This document shows, in pieces, positions 49,688 through 57,436 of a stretch of DNA of 64,000 nucleotides (position 1 is the stretch's first letter; every line of letters begins with the position of its first letter). The position numbers and the translations under genes are program-made. The notes beneath the pieces are model-generated. The model did not search any database. It was not told where the DNA came from and saw only the letters and a program-made list of their open reading frames with translations. This stretch comes from an uncultured Pseudomonadales bacterium (GTDB lineage: Bacteria > Pseudomonadota > Gammaproteobacteria > Pseudomonadales > Azotimanducaceae), in the NCBI GenBank assembly GCA_958296405.1, contig OY282519.1, positions 3,580,132-3,644,131 on the forward strand. Reading direction: 5' to 3'.

Positions 49688-51280
49688 CTACAGCGTCCAA
49701 ACATCCACTTGGCCGTTGCGCTGGGGCTCGCCCGCGGGCGACTGCGCCTCCCTGCCGTCGCGGCGGTCGAACACCACCAGGTGCCCTTCCTCCGCGCCGC
49801 ACTTCCGCATGTAGGCCAACGTCTGCTCCACGCCGCGTTCGATGGTTCCTTCCAAGCTCTTGCGGCCTGAGTCGCGCAGCACCTTGCACTCGATCACGAA
49901 GCGCCGCCACAGGTCCGAGGGCTGCCCCGCTTGCCGCGGCCACAGCACCAGCAGATCGGTCCTGCCGCGCCCCAAGCCGTACTCCCGCTCGATGCGGCCG
50001 CCGCCGTTCACCACCCGCTGCAGGTACGCCTGCAGGATCAGTTGGGGGCCAGCCTCCCGGTAGTCCCCAAGGTGGTCGAGCCAGTGTTCGGCGTGTTCGC
50101 CGAAGAACGTGGCGAACGCCGCCAGCAGTTTGTGCATGTCCAACCCCCCCGCATCGTCCACATACCAAGCGGTGTTCTGGTCCAAGCTGTCCTGCAGGAC
50201 GTAGCCCAGCTCCCGCGGCACCACCTCCTGGTAGATCGGGTTGGCGATGCGCGGCGGCGAATCCAGCGCCAACAGGCCGAGGTCCCGCACATAGGCCAAG
50301 TCATGGGCGCTGTGCTGAGTCTCGCCGCCGCTCAGGATGGGCGCGACGACGCGCCGCACGCGCTCTTCCTCCAGCTTGTGCGCCAACTGGTCCAAGTGCG
50401 TGCGGCGGGAGAGGATGAGCTCTTCCCGCGCCGCGTGGATGGCGTTCACGTCGATGGCGCGGGACCGGTCCCGCCCCGCCTTGTCGTCGAAGCACGCCCC
50501 GGCGCAGAGCGCGTTCACCAGCCACGGCTGGCCTTGGGTCTGCGTCCACACGGCGTCCCGCGCCGCCGGCGTGAAGCGCTGGCCGGTCTCCTCCGTGTGC
50601 TGCGACAGCAGGTTGGACGTGTCCGCCTCGGTGAAGTCCCCTAGGCGCAGAGACTTCGCCGCGATGTTGAACGGGCTGCCGCCGGCGATCACCTCGCCGG
50701 CGCTTGAGCGAATTCGGTAGTCGCGGATATCGCGTACGCCGCAGAGCACGATGCTTTGCGGGAAACTCTGGGGGCGATGTTCGTAGCCGGCGCGAAGTTG
50801 GCGCAGCACCGAGAGCAGGGTGTCGCCCACCAAGGAATCGATCTCGTCCACCAACAGCACCAGTGGCGCGGGGTTCGCCAAGCACCAGCCGGCGAGTACC
50901 TGCTGCAAAACGTTGCTAGCACCCGCCTCGGCGAGCACATTTGGCCACACGTTTTTCAAGTAGTCGTCACCGAGCCGTTGCGCGTTCATGTCCAAGCTGC
51001 TCAGGATGGCGCGCATGCCCTCTGCCACGTCGTCGCGCGCCACTTGGGCTGGCTCAACGTTCACGTTCACGCAGCGGAAGCTGCCGGCCTTGCCGCTGTT
51101 GAGCAGGTCTCGCAGGGCAATCAGGGCGGAGGTCTTGCCCGTCTGCCGCGGCGCATGGAGCACGAAGTAGCGCTCCGTCTGGATCAAGCCAAGCAGGCCA
51201 TCGACGTCCATCCGTTCCAGCGGATCGATTGCGTAGTGCTTGTCCGGACGAACCGGCCCTTCCGTGTTGAAGAAGCGCAT
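49688..51280 (-). CDS. AAA+ ATPase with C-terminal PD-(D/E)XK nuclease domain (copy A)
   Basis: A 530-residue protein. The N-terminal AAA domain (MRFFNTEGPVRPDKHY opening) has Walker A in LHAPRQTGKT (Lys49) and Walker B in VLLVDEIDSL (Asp145-Glu146). A winged-helix-like middle follows (QTQGQPWLVNAL; ANPIYQEVVPREL). The C-terminal domain has GRGRTDLLVLW, FVIECKVLRDSGR and GHLVVFDRR, which fit the D...ExK core of PD-(D/E)XK nucleases (Asp, Glu and Lys visible). Family members are uncharacterised and common in multi-copy accessory regions; a mobile or defence nuclease role is inferred. A second copy begins 140 bases upstream on the same strand. Confidence 0.85.
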   Translation of the reverse strand: MRFFNTEGPVRPDKHYAIDPLERMDVDGLLGLIQTERYFVLHAPRQTGKTSALIALRDLLNSGKAGSFRCVNVNVEPAQVARDDVAEGMRAILSSLDMNAQRLGDDYLKNVWPNVLAEAGASNVLQQVLAGWCLANPAPLVLLVDEIDSLVGDTLLSVLRQLRAGYEHRPQSFPQSIVLCGVRDIRDYRIRSSAGEVIAGGSPFNIAAKSLRLGDFTEADTSNLLSQHTEETGQRFTPAARDAVWTQTQGQPWLVNALCAGACFDDKAGRDRSRAIDVNAIHAAREELILSRRTHLDQLAHKLEEERVRRVVAPILSGGETQHSAHDLAYVRDLGLLALDSPPRIANPIYQEVVPRELGYVLQDSLDQNTAWYVDDAGGLDMHKLLAAFATFFGEHAEHWLDHLGDYREAGPQLILQAYLQRVVNGGGRIEREYGLGRGRTDLLVLWPRQAGQPSDLWRRFVIECKVLRDSGRKSLEGTIERGVEQTLAYMRKCGAEEGHLVVFDRRDGREAQSPAGEPQRNGQVDVWTL

Positions 51281-51419
51281 GAGGCCGATTGTGACACGTT
51301 CCGTGCCGGGCCACCGCACCGCGCTGGAACGTGGGCAGGCTTGACCAGAAAATCTGCGCCGCAAGAATGGGCGCCGCCTCCTAGCGCCAACCGCGCCGGC
51401 ACGGTCTAGGGGTGTTGCG

Positions 51420-53012
51420 CTACAGCGTCCAGACAACCACGTCGCCGCTGCGCTGGGGCTCGCCTGCAGGCGACCGCGCCTCCCTGCCGTCGCGGCGGTC
51501 GAACACCACTAGGTGCCCTTCCTCCGCGCCGCACTTCTCCATGTAGCCCAACGTCTGCTCCACGCCGCGTTCGATGGTTCCCTCCAGGCTCTTGCGGCCT
51601 GAGTCGCGCAGCACCTTGCACTCGATCACGAAGCGCTGCCACAGGTCCGAGGGCAGCCCCGCCTGCCGCGGCCACAGCACCAGCAGATCCGTCCTGCCGC
51701 GCCCCAAGCCGTACTCCCGCTCGATGCGGCCGCCGCCGTTCACCACCCGCTGCAGGTACGCCTGCAGGATGAGTTGGGGGCCGGCCTCCCGGTAGTCGCC
51801 AAGGTGATTGAGCCAGTGTTCGGCGTGTTCGCCGAAGAACGTGGCGAAAGCCGTCAGCAGCTTGCGCAGGTCTAGCCCGCCCGCGTCGTCCACGTACCAA
51901 GCGGCGTCCTGGTCCAAGCTGTCCTGCAGGACGTAGCCCAGCTCCCGCGGCACCACCTCCTGGTAGATCGGGTTGGCGATGCGCGGCGGCGAATCGGGTG
52001 CCAGCAGGCCAAGGTCCCGCGCGTACGCCAAGTCATGGGCGTTGTGCTGAGTCTCGCCGCCGCTCAGGATGGGCGCGACGACGCGCTGCACGCGCTCTTC
52101 CTCCAGCTTGTGCGCCAACTGGTCCAAATGGGTGCGGCGGGAGAGGATGAGCTCTTCCCGCGCGGCGTGGATGGCGTCCACATCGATGGCGCGGGAGCGG
52201 TCCCGCCCTGCTTTGTCGTCGAAGCACGCCCCGGCGCAGAGCGCGTTCACCAGCCACGGCTGGCCTTGGGTCTGCGTCCACACGGCCTCCCGCGCCGCCG
52301 GCGTGAAGCATTGGCCGGTCTCCTCCGTATGCTGCGACAGCAGGTTGAATGTGTCCGCCTCGGTGAAGTCTCCCAAGCGCAGAGACTTCGCCGCGATGTT
52401 GAACGGGCTGCCGCCGGCGATGACCTCGCCCGAGCTTGAGCGGATTCTGTAATCGCGGATGTCCCTCACGCCGCAGAGGACGACGCTCTGCGGGAAGCCC
52501 TGGGGGCGATGTTCGTAGCCGGCGCGGAGTTGGCGCAGCACCGAGAGCAGAGTGTCACCCACCAGCGAATCGATCTCGTCCACCAGTAAGACTAGCGGCA
52601 CGGGATTCGCGAGGCACCAGCGGGTAAGCAGCTCCTTGAGGGCGTCTTCCGGGCCTACATTGGCTAACGTGTCTAGCCAGACGCCGTCCGGGAAGTCGTC
52701 GCCCAGCAGACGCGCACTGGTCGCCAAGCTGCTCAAGATGGGACGCAGCCCGCGGGCCACGTCGTCGCGCGCCACTTGAGCAACCTCCACGTTCACGTTC
52801 ACGCAGCGGAAATTGCCGGCCTTGCCGCTGTTGAGCAGGTCTCGCAGAGCGATCAGAACAGAGGTCTTGCCCGTCTGCCGCGGCGCGTGGAGCACGAAGT
52901 AGCGCTCCGTCTGGATCAAGCCAAGCAAGCCATCGACGTCCATCCGTTCCAGCGGATCGATCGCATAGTGCTCGTCCGGACGAACCGGCCCTTCCGTGTT
53001 GAAGAAGCGCAT
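51420..53012 (-). CDS. AAA+ ATPase with C-terminal PD-(D/E)XK nuclease domain (copy B)
   Basis: A 530-residue tandem copy of the preceding gene with the same Walker A, Walker B and nuclease residues. Most differences cluster in residues about 75-140 (for example VWLDTLANVGPEDALKELL in place of VWPNVLAEAGASNVLQQVL), the segment between Walker A and Walker B; the remainder is nearly identical. That uneven pattern suggests gene conversion outside a diversifying patch. Flanks are also shared: TGTGACACGTTC lies upstream of both starts, and GCGCTACAGCGTCCAG covers both 3' ends. Confidence 0.85.
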   Translation of the reverse strand: MRFFNTEGPVRPDEHYAIDPLERMDVDGLLGLIQTERYFVLHAPRQTGKTSVLIALRDLLNSGKAGNFRCVNVNVEVAQVARDDVARGLRPILSSLATSARLLGDDFPDGVWLDTLANVGPEDALKELLTRWCLANPVPLVLLVDEIDSLVGDTLLSVLRQLRAGYEHRPQGFPQSVVLCGVRDIRDYRIRSSSGEVIAGGSPFNIAAKSLRLGDFTEADTFNLLSQHTEETGQCFTPAAREAVWTQTQGQPWLVNALCAGACFDDKAGRDRSRAIDVDAIHAAREELILSRRTHLDQLAHKLEEERVQRVVAPILSGGETQHNAHDLAYARDLGLLAPDSPPRIANPIYQEVVPRELGYVLQDSLDQDAAWYVDDAGGLDLRKLLTAFATFFGEHAEHWLNHLGDYREAGPQLILQAYLQRVVNGGGRIEREYGLGRGRTDLLVLWPRQAGLPSDLWQRFVIECKVLRDSGRKSLEGTIERGVEQTLGYMEKCGAEEGHLVVFDRRDGREARSPAGEPQRSGDVVVWTL

Positions 53013-53223
53013 GAGGCCGATTGTGACACGTTCTAGGCTGGGCCACCGCCACCGCCACCGGCACGGGCACGGGCAAGGCCACTCCCTCAGCCGCTGCCAC
53101 CGTTACTCATGCGGGCTTCCGCTCTCGCTGTAGCCGGACCAGCGCCTGCAGCCGGTGGATGCTCATCGGCGGGTCTCCAAGTGAACGATGGCGTGGCAGT
53201 TGGGGCGTAGGGGCACCGATCTT

Positions 53224-53292
53224 AGGGGTGGTGACCGGCCAGCATGACGCAGAGGGAGTGAGGTGGAGCGTGTACTTGCCGGCGGAGTGAGG
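53224..53292. repeat. Detached copy of the 3' end of the GT-C gene at 42926
   Basis: About 70 bases, including GGTGACCGGCCAG and GCAGAGGGAGTGAGGTGGAG through CCGGCGGAGTGAG, match 45001-45069, the last 22 codons and stop of GT-C gene 3. No other part of that gene is present. It shows that a copy of the gene or a rearrangement end once lay here, 8 kb away. Confidence 0.8.
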
Positions 53293-53449
53293 GGGTGCTC
53301 ACGCTGTGACCGCTCGTGGCAGGCATCTTTGAGCTGATGCGGCTGCCGCCGGGGCTTCGTTCCGTTGGCCACAGCAGTTCCTCCATGGCCAACGTTTCAC
53401 CGCGATCGGCCCAGACGAACACACAATCCACAACGTAACATGGCCACCC

Positions 53450-53785
53450 ATGCCTGAGCTGATCCACTACGCCAATGAGCGGGGGCAAGTGCCGTACCAG
53501 CGCTGGCTGGACAGCCTTGACAGCCGCACCATCAACCGCATCAAGTCAGCCGTGACACGATGCGCCGACAATCCCCAACGACTCGTGACAATGGCGAAAT
53601 CGCTTGGCGGCGGACTGCACGAGATCAAACTGGCGACCGGTGCCGGCTACCGCGTGTATTACGCCATCACGGACAGGGATCAGCTTATACTTCTAGGCGG
53701 AAGCGACAAGAGCGACCAGCAACGGGAGATCGAACATGCCCGCGAAAGACTGGCCGACTGGCAGCGTCGTGAAACGCGACCTTGA
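53450..53785 (+). CDS. Phage-derived Gp49-like/HigB-type toxin
   Basis: A 111-residue RelE-superfamily toxin of the addiction-module killer subfamily: HYANERGQVPYQRWLDSLD, KSLGGGLHEIKLATGAGYRV and YYAITDRDQLILLGGSDKSD. The GGGLHEIK, GYRVYY and GGxKSxQ-like blocks are diagnostic. Such toxins act on translation. A candidate partner starts at 53736, overlapping by 50 bases, in the toxin-first order usual for this subfamily. Confidence 0.87.
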   Translation: MPELIHYANERGQVPYQRWLDSLDSRTINRIKSAVTRCADNPQRLVTMAKSLGGGLHEIKLATGAGYRVYYAITDRDQLILLGGSDKSDQQREIEHARERLADWQRRETRP

Positions 53786-54146
53786 CGAGGAGATCGTTCA
53801 GGCGGCCATGGCGGACGATGAAGCCCGCAAGGGGCTCCTTGATGGCATAGAAGACGCCAAGACTGATGGCGACCAGCCGGGGGTCGGCAAATTGACAGCG
53901 CTACTGCATGAAGCGGACCGCCGCCGTCTAGCCGACTTGAGTCCAAGACTCTCGACCACATCCTCAAGGAGAAGTTCAGCCTCCTATGTCGTTCACATGA
54001 CAAAGACAAAGCACAGCCACACTGGCTATCGTTCGTCGAAGACGGGACGGTTCGTACCGAAAAAGCACGCCGAACGGAACCCATCGACCACGCAAAAAGA
54101 GTCCATCCCGAATCCAGGACGGGGCGACACAGGCCGTAGGAAGTAG
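53736..54146 (+). CDS. Putative antitoxin partner, possibly frameshifted
   Basis: A frame starting MPAKDWPTGSVVKRDLDEE, EIVQAAMADDEARKGLLDG and DGDQPGVGKLTALLHEADRR. The first 65 residues are helical and acidic, as expected for an antitoxin following a Gp49-like toxin. After about 53938 the frame turns Ser/Arg-rich and unconvincing, whereas the next frame reads KTLDHILKEKFSLLCRSH, so a one-base shift there is likely. The same open frame then continues into the separate small gene at 53997. The assignment to an antitoxin is by position rather than by a clear motif. Confidence 0.5.
   Translation: MPAKDWPTGSVVKRDLDEEIVQAAMADDEARKGLLDGIEDAKTDGDQPGVGKLTALLHEADRRRLADLSPRLSTTSSRRSSASYVVHMTKTKHSHTGYRSSKTGRFVPKKHAERNPSTTQKESIPNPGRGDTGRRK
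53997..54146 (+). CDS. Small conserved basic protein (49 residues)
   Basis: A short protein reading HTGYRSSKTGRFVPKKHAER, with NPSTTQKESIP following. The YRSxxTGRFVxKxxAxxxPxTTxxE pattern recurs in many small, uncharacterised bacterial proteins, which makes this a real gene despite its size. ATG 53997 is the only start at the right place. No function is known. Confidence 0.65.
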   Translation: MTKTKHSHTGYRSSKTGRFVPKKHAERNPSTTQKESIPNPGRGDTGRRK

Positions 54147-54149
54147 AGC

Positions 54150-54265
54150 CGCCCCCGACGCGGCTCGCGGCCTTCTGCCACCGGGATGAGGATGCCGGAC
54201 TGGTGGGTGTGGCTTTCGCCCACGTCGGTTTTGCTGAGGCGCTTGGTGATGCTGGCTACAGGCAT
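54150..54265 (-). pseudogene. N-terminal stub of a restriction endonuclease
   Basis: From an ATG at 54265, overlapping the methyltransferase end by 10 bases, the frame reads MPVASITKRLSKTDVGESHT and HQSGILIPVAEG. A KRLSxxDxGxTGxHQxGxxIPK-like opening is found in type II restriction enzymes encoded next to Dcm-type methyltransferases. After about 35 codons the similarity ends and the rest is missing. It indicates a former restriction-modification pair. Confidence 0.55.
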
Positions 54266-55268
54266 TGCGCGACTGTGGCGGCGACCGCCTTGGCGGCTGG
54301 CACGGCCACCGCATTGCCGAACTGCCGGTAGGCTTGGTTGTCCGATACGGGGATGCGGAACGCGGATTTCTGCCGTTGTCGAAGCCCATGAGCCGCGCAC
54401 ATTCCCGGGGCGTCAGCCGCCTTGGGTTGCCGCCCCGCCGCCTCACGAGTATCTCGCTGCCGTCCTTGTAGTACCTGGCGGACAACGTGCGGGCACGGTC
54501 GCCAAGCCCCACCAAGCCGAAGCCGAAGCCGTTGCCCCTGCCTTGGTGCTTGCGCTTGTAGGCTTGGAGATAGCCCCACATGTGCGCGCTCAACGTGTAC
54601 TTCGGGGCAACGCGCAGGCGCGAGGGGCCATGCGTGTAGGGCGGCTCTGCGTCCTCCTTGCCGTCTGCTTGGTGGAGCACCGCCCGCATGGTCGGCCAAG
54701 TAGCCTCGGCGGGCACGGGCACGTTCGCTAGATCGCACTCGTCGCCGCCGCTCAGGGCCACGATGAAGATGCGCTCTCTGTGCTGCGGCACCCAAGCGGC
54801 CGCGTCCAGGATTCGGTGATGGAAACCGTAGCCTAGGCCATGCAGCGTCTCGCCGATGACAGCCAAGGTTTTGCCGCGGTCGTGCCGCAGCAGGTTCTTG
54901 ACGTTCTCCAGCACCACCGCCCTAGGCTTCTTCGCCGCGATGATCCTGGCGGCCTCGTAGAACAGATTGCCTTGGTCCTGACAGGCCATGCCGGTCGCCC
55001 TGCCGAGGGCCCGGCGCTTGGAGATGCCGGCGACGGAGAAGGGTTGGCAGGGGAACCCGGCCAGCAGCACGTCGTGGTTGGGCACGTCTTCGTCTTGCAC
55101 TGCCCGCACGTCCCGCGTGTCCACCGCGACGGAGGGGTTGTTGGCCTGATAGGTGGCGGCGGCGTACTTGTCGTACTCGTTGGCGTACACACATTCGCCG
55201 CCGACCGCCTCAAAACCGGCACCTAGGCCGCCAATGCCCGCAAAAAGCTCCGCATACCGGAAGCTCAC
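54256..55268 (-). pseudogene. dcm: DNA (cytosine-5) methyltransferase, frameshifted near its end
   Basis: About 337 codons of a C5-cytosine methyltransferase. Motif I is RYAELFAGIGGLGAGF, the catalytic PC lies in LLAGFPCQPFSVAG, ENV is in VVLENVKNLL, and QRxR is in PQHRERIFIVAL. A recognition domain and TPRECARLMGFDNG follow. At about 54370 (the TTT run) the frame is lost; the other frame supplies the missing motif X as SDNQAYRQFGNAVAVP and a stop at 54256. The shifted product would lack motif X and be inactive, unless the indel is a sequencing error. Confidence 0.88.
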
Positions 55269-55383
55269 GCCGTCCGTTTCCCTCTATGGCCATGCCGACC
55301 CGTGCGCGACATTCGCATGCACTCTAGCCGAATACTGGTTGTGCTTACAAGGGTGATCGGCTGGCTTTGCTGGTGGCGCGGGC

Positions 55384-55422
55384 AAAAAAAGACGGGGCAG
55401 GGCGTGGTGCCCTGCCCCGTCT
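55384..55422 (-). terminator. Rho-independent terminator for the secreted-protein gene at 55453
   Basis: On the minus strand, a perfect 13-bp GC-rich stem (GACGGGGCAGGGC with its complement, 55391-55403 and 55409-55421), a 5-base loop, and a run of seven T (complement of 55384-55390). It lies 31 bases after the stop of the 55453-56919 gene. Confidence 0.93.
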
Positions 55423-55452
55423 GGGGTTGGTTGCCGTTTTGGCGGACGGCGG

Positions 55453-56919
55453 TTAGTTGGGCATCGATTCGTAGACCACCGAGTCCGTCTCGCCTCGGCT
55501 GTTGATCTGGGTGGTGAACACGTCGACTTGGCCTGACGTGGCGACCACGTTGAGGGTGGCGGAGGCCTCCGTGCCGCCGGTGATGGTCACGACATCCCTA
55601 GCCATCACCACCATGGTGGTGTTAGCCGGGATGGTGCCGGACGCCATGTCGCCAAGGGCCACCGTGGCGTCGTCCATCGCCGTGATGACGAAGTTGTAGC
55701 TCGCAGACCTCCCCAATCGGTTCACGATGGAGATGCGCTGGTTGTACTCCGTCGCCGTCGTGAGGTACGGAATCTGCACCGTGGTGCCGTCCCGGCGAAT
55801 CCGTCCGATCTGGGCTAGCGCCAGATCAGTCGGGCCGAAGGCGGCGTTCGCCAAGGGCGCATAGTCTGCCTCCACCATGAAAGCCCCGGCTGCGATCGGC
55901 GTCGTGTTGGTGTTTGGCACCATGATGCAGAGTGAGCGAGCACCTGTATCCCATGACGTGGGAGCCACCGTCGCTTCGTCATTCGCGGCGTTCATCCTCA
56001 GGGCGCCGGCCAAGGAGGTGGCGCAACCGTCAGCGGAAAGGCTGAACCTGCCGACGGAGAAATCGCCCGAGAACTTCATCTCGGAGTTCGCCGGCCGCAT
56101 CACATCCTCCAGCGTGGACACGGCTGTTCCGTCTCTCGCATCTGTATGTATGCCCCTAGTCGGGCCAACGCGGATATTCACGCTGCCGAGCGGTTGCGGC
56201 GAATTGGGGGCCACTCTGCCGAGCGAAGTCAGCTGCGTGAAGCTGCTGGCCACGCTTGCCGTCACTGGCGCACCGGGCGTCACGCTGGTTGAGACGCTGT
56301 TAGCCGTGGTCGCGGCAGTCTTCTCCTTGGAGGCGACGGAACTGCCACCGGACAGCGCATCGCTCAATTCCAAAAAGACAGACATGGCGATGTCGCCACG
56401 CGTATTCGGCAAAATGGCCAGTTCACCGTCTGCAAAGAACGCGGACACGACGGCATCCGCGTCAATCACTGCGCCGTCTGCGGCCGAATAAATGACGGAA
56501 GCGCTGCCCGCAGCGCCGCCACTCTCCCTTGTCATGACGAGAGCCGGGCCGGGCGTGCCGTCGTTGTTTGCATCGGGAATTCTCACCGTGCCTGTGGTGG
56601 TGCTGCCCGTGTCACTCGCAGCCGTCGCGAACACCATGTTGGTGAGATCGTGCCGGATGTATATCTGGCGGCCAGTGGTGCCGCGGATGCCGACCGTGCC
56701 GTTGACCTGCAGATCGGTGCTCGTGGCAGCGGCGAGCGTGTAGTACACCTGCCTGCCGGCGGTGACCGTGTTGGTGTTGAGGAACGTCTCGTTGGAAAGC
56801 GTGACGGTGCCGACCGGCATCGTGCCGGTGGCGTCCAAATCGATCACTTGGCCATGTGCCATGCTTGACGCAAGCGCCAGAAACACCGCAGCCAAGCTCG
56901 TGAGAAAGGTTTTGTCCAT
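55453..56919 (-). CDS. Secreted beta-sandwich-like protein, paralogue 1
   Basis: A 488-residue protein with a clear Sec signal peptide (MDKTFLTSLAAVFLALASSMAHG) and a Thr/Ala/Val-rich mature part of many short strands. Landmarks shared with the gene at 57437: VIDLDATGT at the mature start, RQIYIRHDLTNM, SGDFSVGRFSLSADGC, QIGRIRRDGTTVQIPYLTT, YNQRISIVNRLGR and the ending VDVFTTQINSRG, VVYESMPN. One Cys pair may form a disulfide. It lies next to a secretin operon, so it may be a substrate or surface component; the family is not recognised. An ATG two codons upstream is an alternative start. It ends at a strong terminator. Confidence 0.85.
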   Translation of the reverse strand: MDKTFLTSLAAVFLALASSMAHGQVIDLDATGTMPVGTVTLSNETFLNTNTVTAGRQVYYTLAAATSTDLQVNGTVGIRGTTGRQIYIRHDLTNMVFATAASDTGSTTTGTVRIPDANNDGTPGPALVMTRESGGAAGSASVIYSAADGAVIDADAVVSAFFADGELAILPNTRGDIAMSVFLELSDALSGGSSVASKEKTAATTANSVSTSVTPGAPVTASVASSFTQLTSLGRVAPNSPQPLGSVNIRVGPTRGIHTDARDGTAVSTLEDVMRPANSEMKFSGDFSVGRFSLSADGCATSLAGALRMNAANDEATVAPTSWDTGARSLCIMVPNTNTTPIAAGAFMVEADYAPLANAAFGPTDLALAQIGRIRRDGTTVQIPYLTTATEYNQRISIVNRLGRSASYNFVITAMDDATVALGDMASGTIPANTTMVVMARDVVTITGGTEASATLNVVATSGQVDVFTTQINSRGETDSVVYESMPN

Positions 56920-57436
56920 GCGCATCCTAGCCAATCCCCTCATACATTCAGTGCCACCGCCGGAGAGCCGCGACGGAAAGCGCACCCGGAAGCGTCATTA
57001 TCACCATATCTTGGGCAATGGCAAGGCGCTGGCGGTTGTCGATGGCAAATTGATTTGTCCGCTTTTCCAGCGCTCCATCTGTCCGGTTCCCCGCTGGTCC
57101 ATGTGCGTCCGGAACGACCGTGGGCACACCCCCAAGCAACTCCGCTTCCTACCGAGGATGTTCGCGCGGGCGAGCGCCGCTAGGCTCTAACACGCCTTGC
57201 AAGGCAGTTGGCGCTTGACACCGGCGGAGCAGTGGCCGGTAAGGGCGAGAGCGATGAAGCGCCGGTGGCGTACCTTGTGCTTGGCGGCAAAGGGGGCCAC
57301 CTGTGACATACATCCCGAGGCGGGCGGGTCGCCGCGGATGTGGCGACGCGACCAAAGAAAAAGGGGGAGAGCGCGAACGCTCTCCCCCTCTGACCAGTTG
57401 GCCGGTTTGGCCGCGATGGCTCGCGGAGTGCCCCGG
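56920..57436. other. Spacer between the two secreted-protein genes
   Basis: About 500 bases without a credible gene. The left end should contain the promoter of the 55453-56919 gene; A/T-rich bases near 56990-57060 stand out from the surrounding GC-rich sequence. The right end holds the terminator of the next gene at 57354-57388. Confidence 0.5.
57354..57388 (-). terminator. Rho-independent terminator with a TTCG tetraloop
   Basis: On the minus strand, an 11-bp stem GGGGGAGAGCG / CGCTCTCCCCC closed by a TTCG tetraloop, followed by TTTTTCTTT. It lies about 50 bases after the stop of the 57437-58921 gene. UUCG loops are exceptionally stable, marking this as a strong transcription end. Confidence 0.94.
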
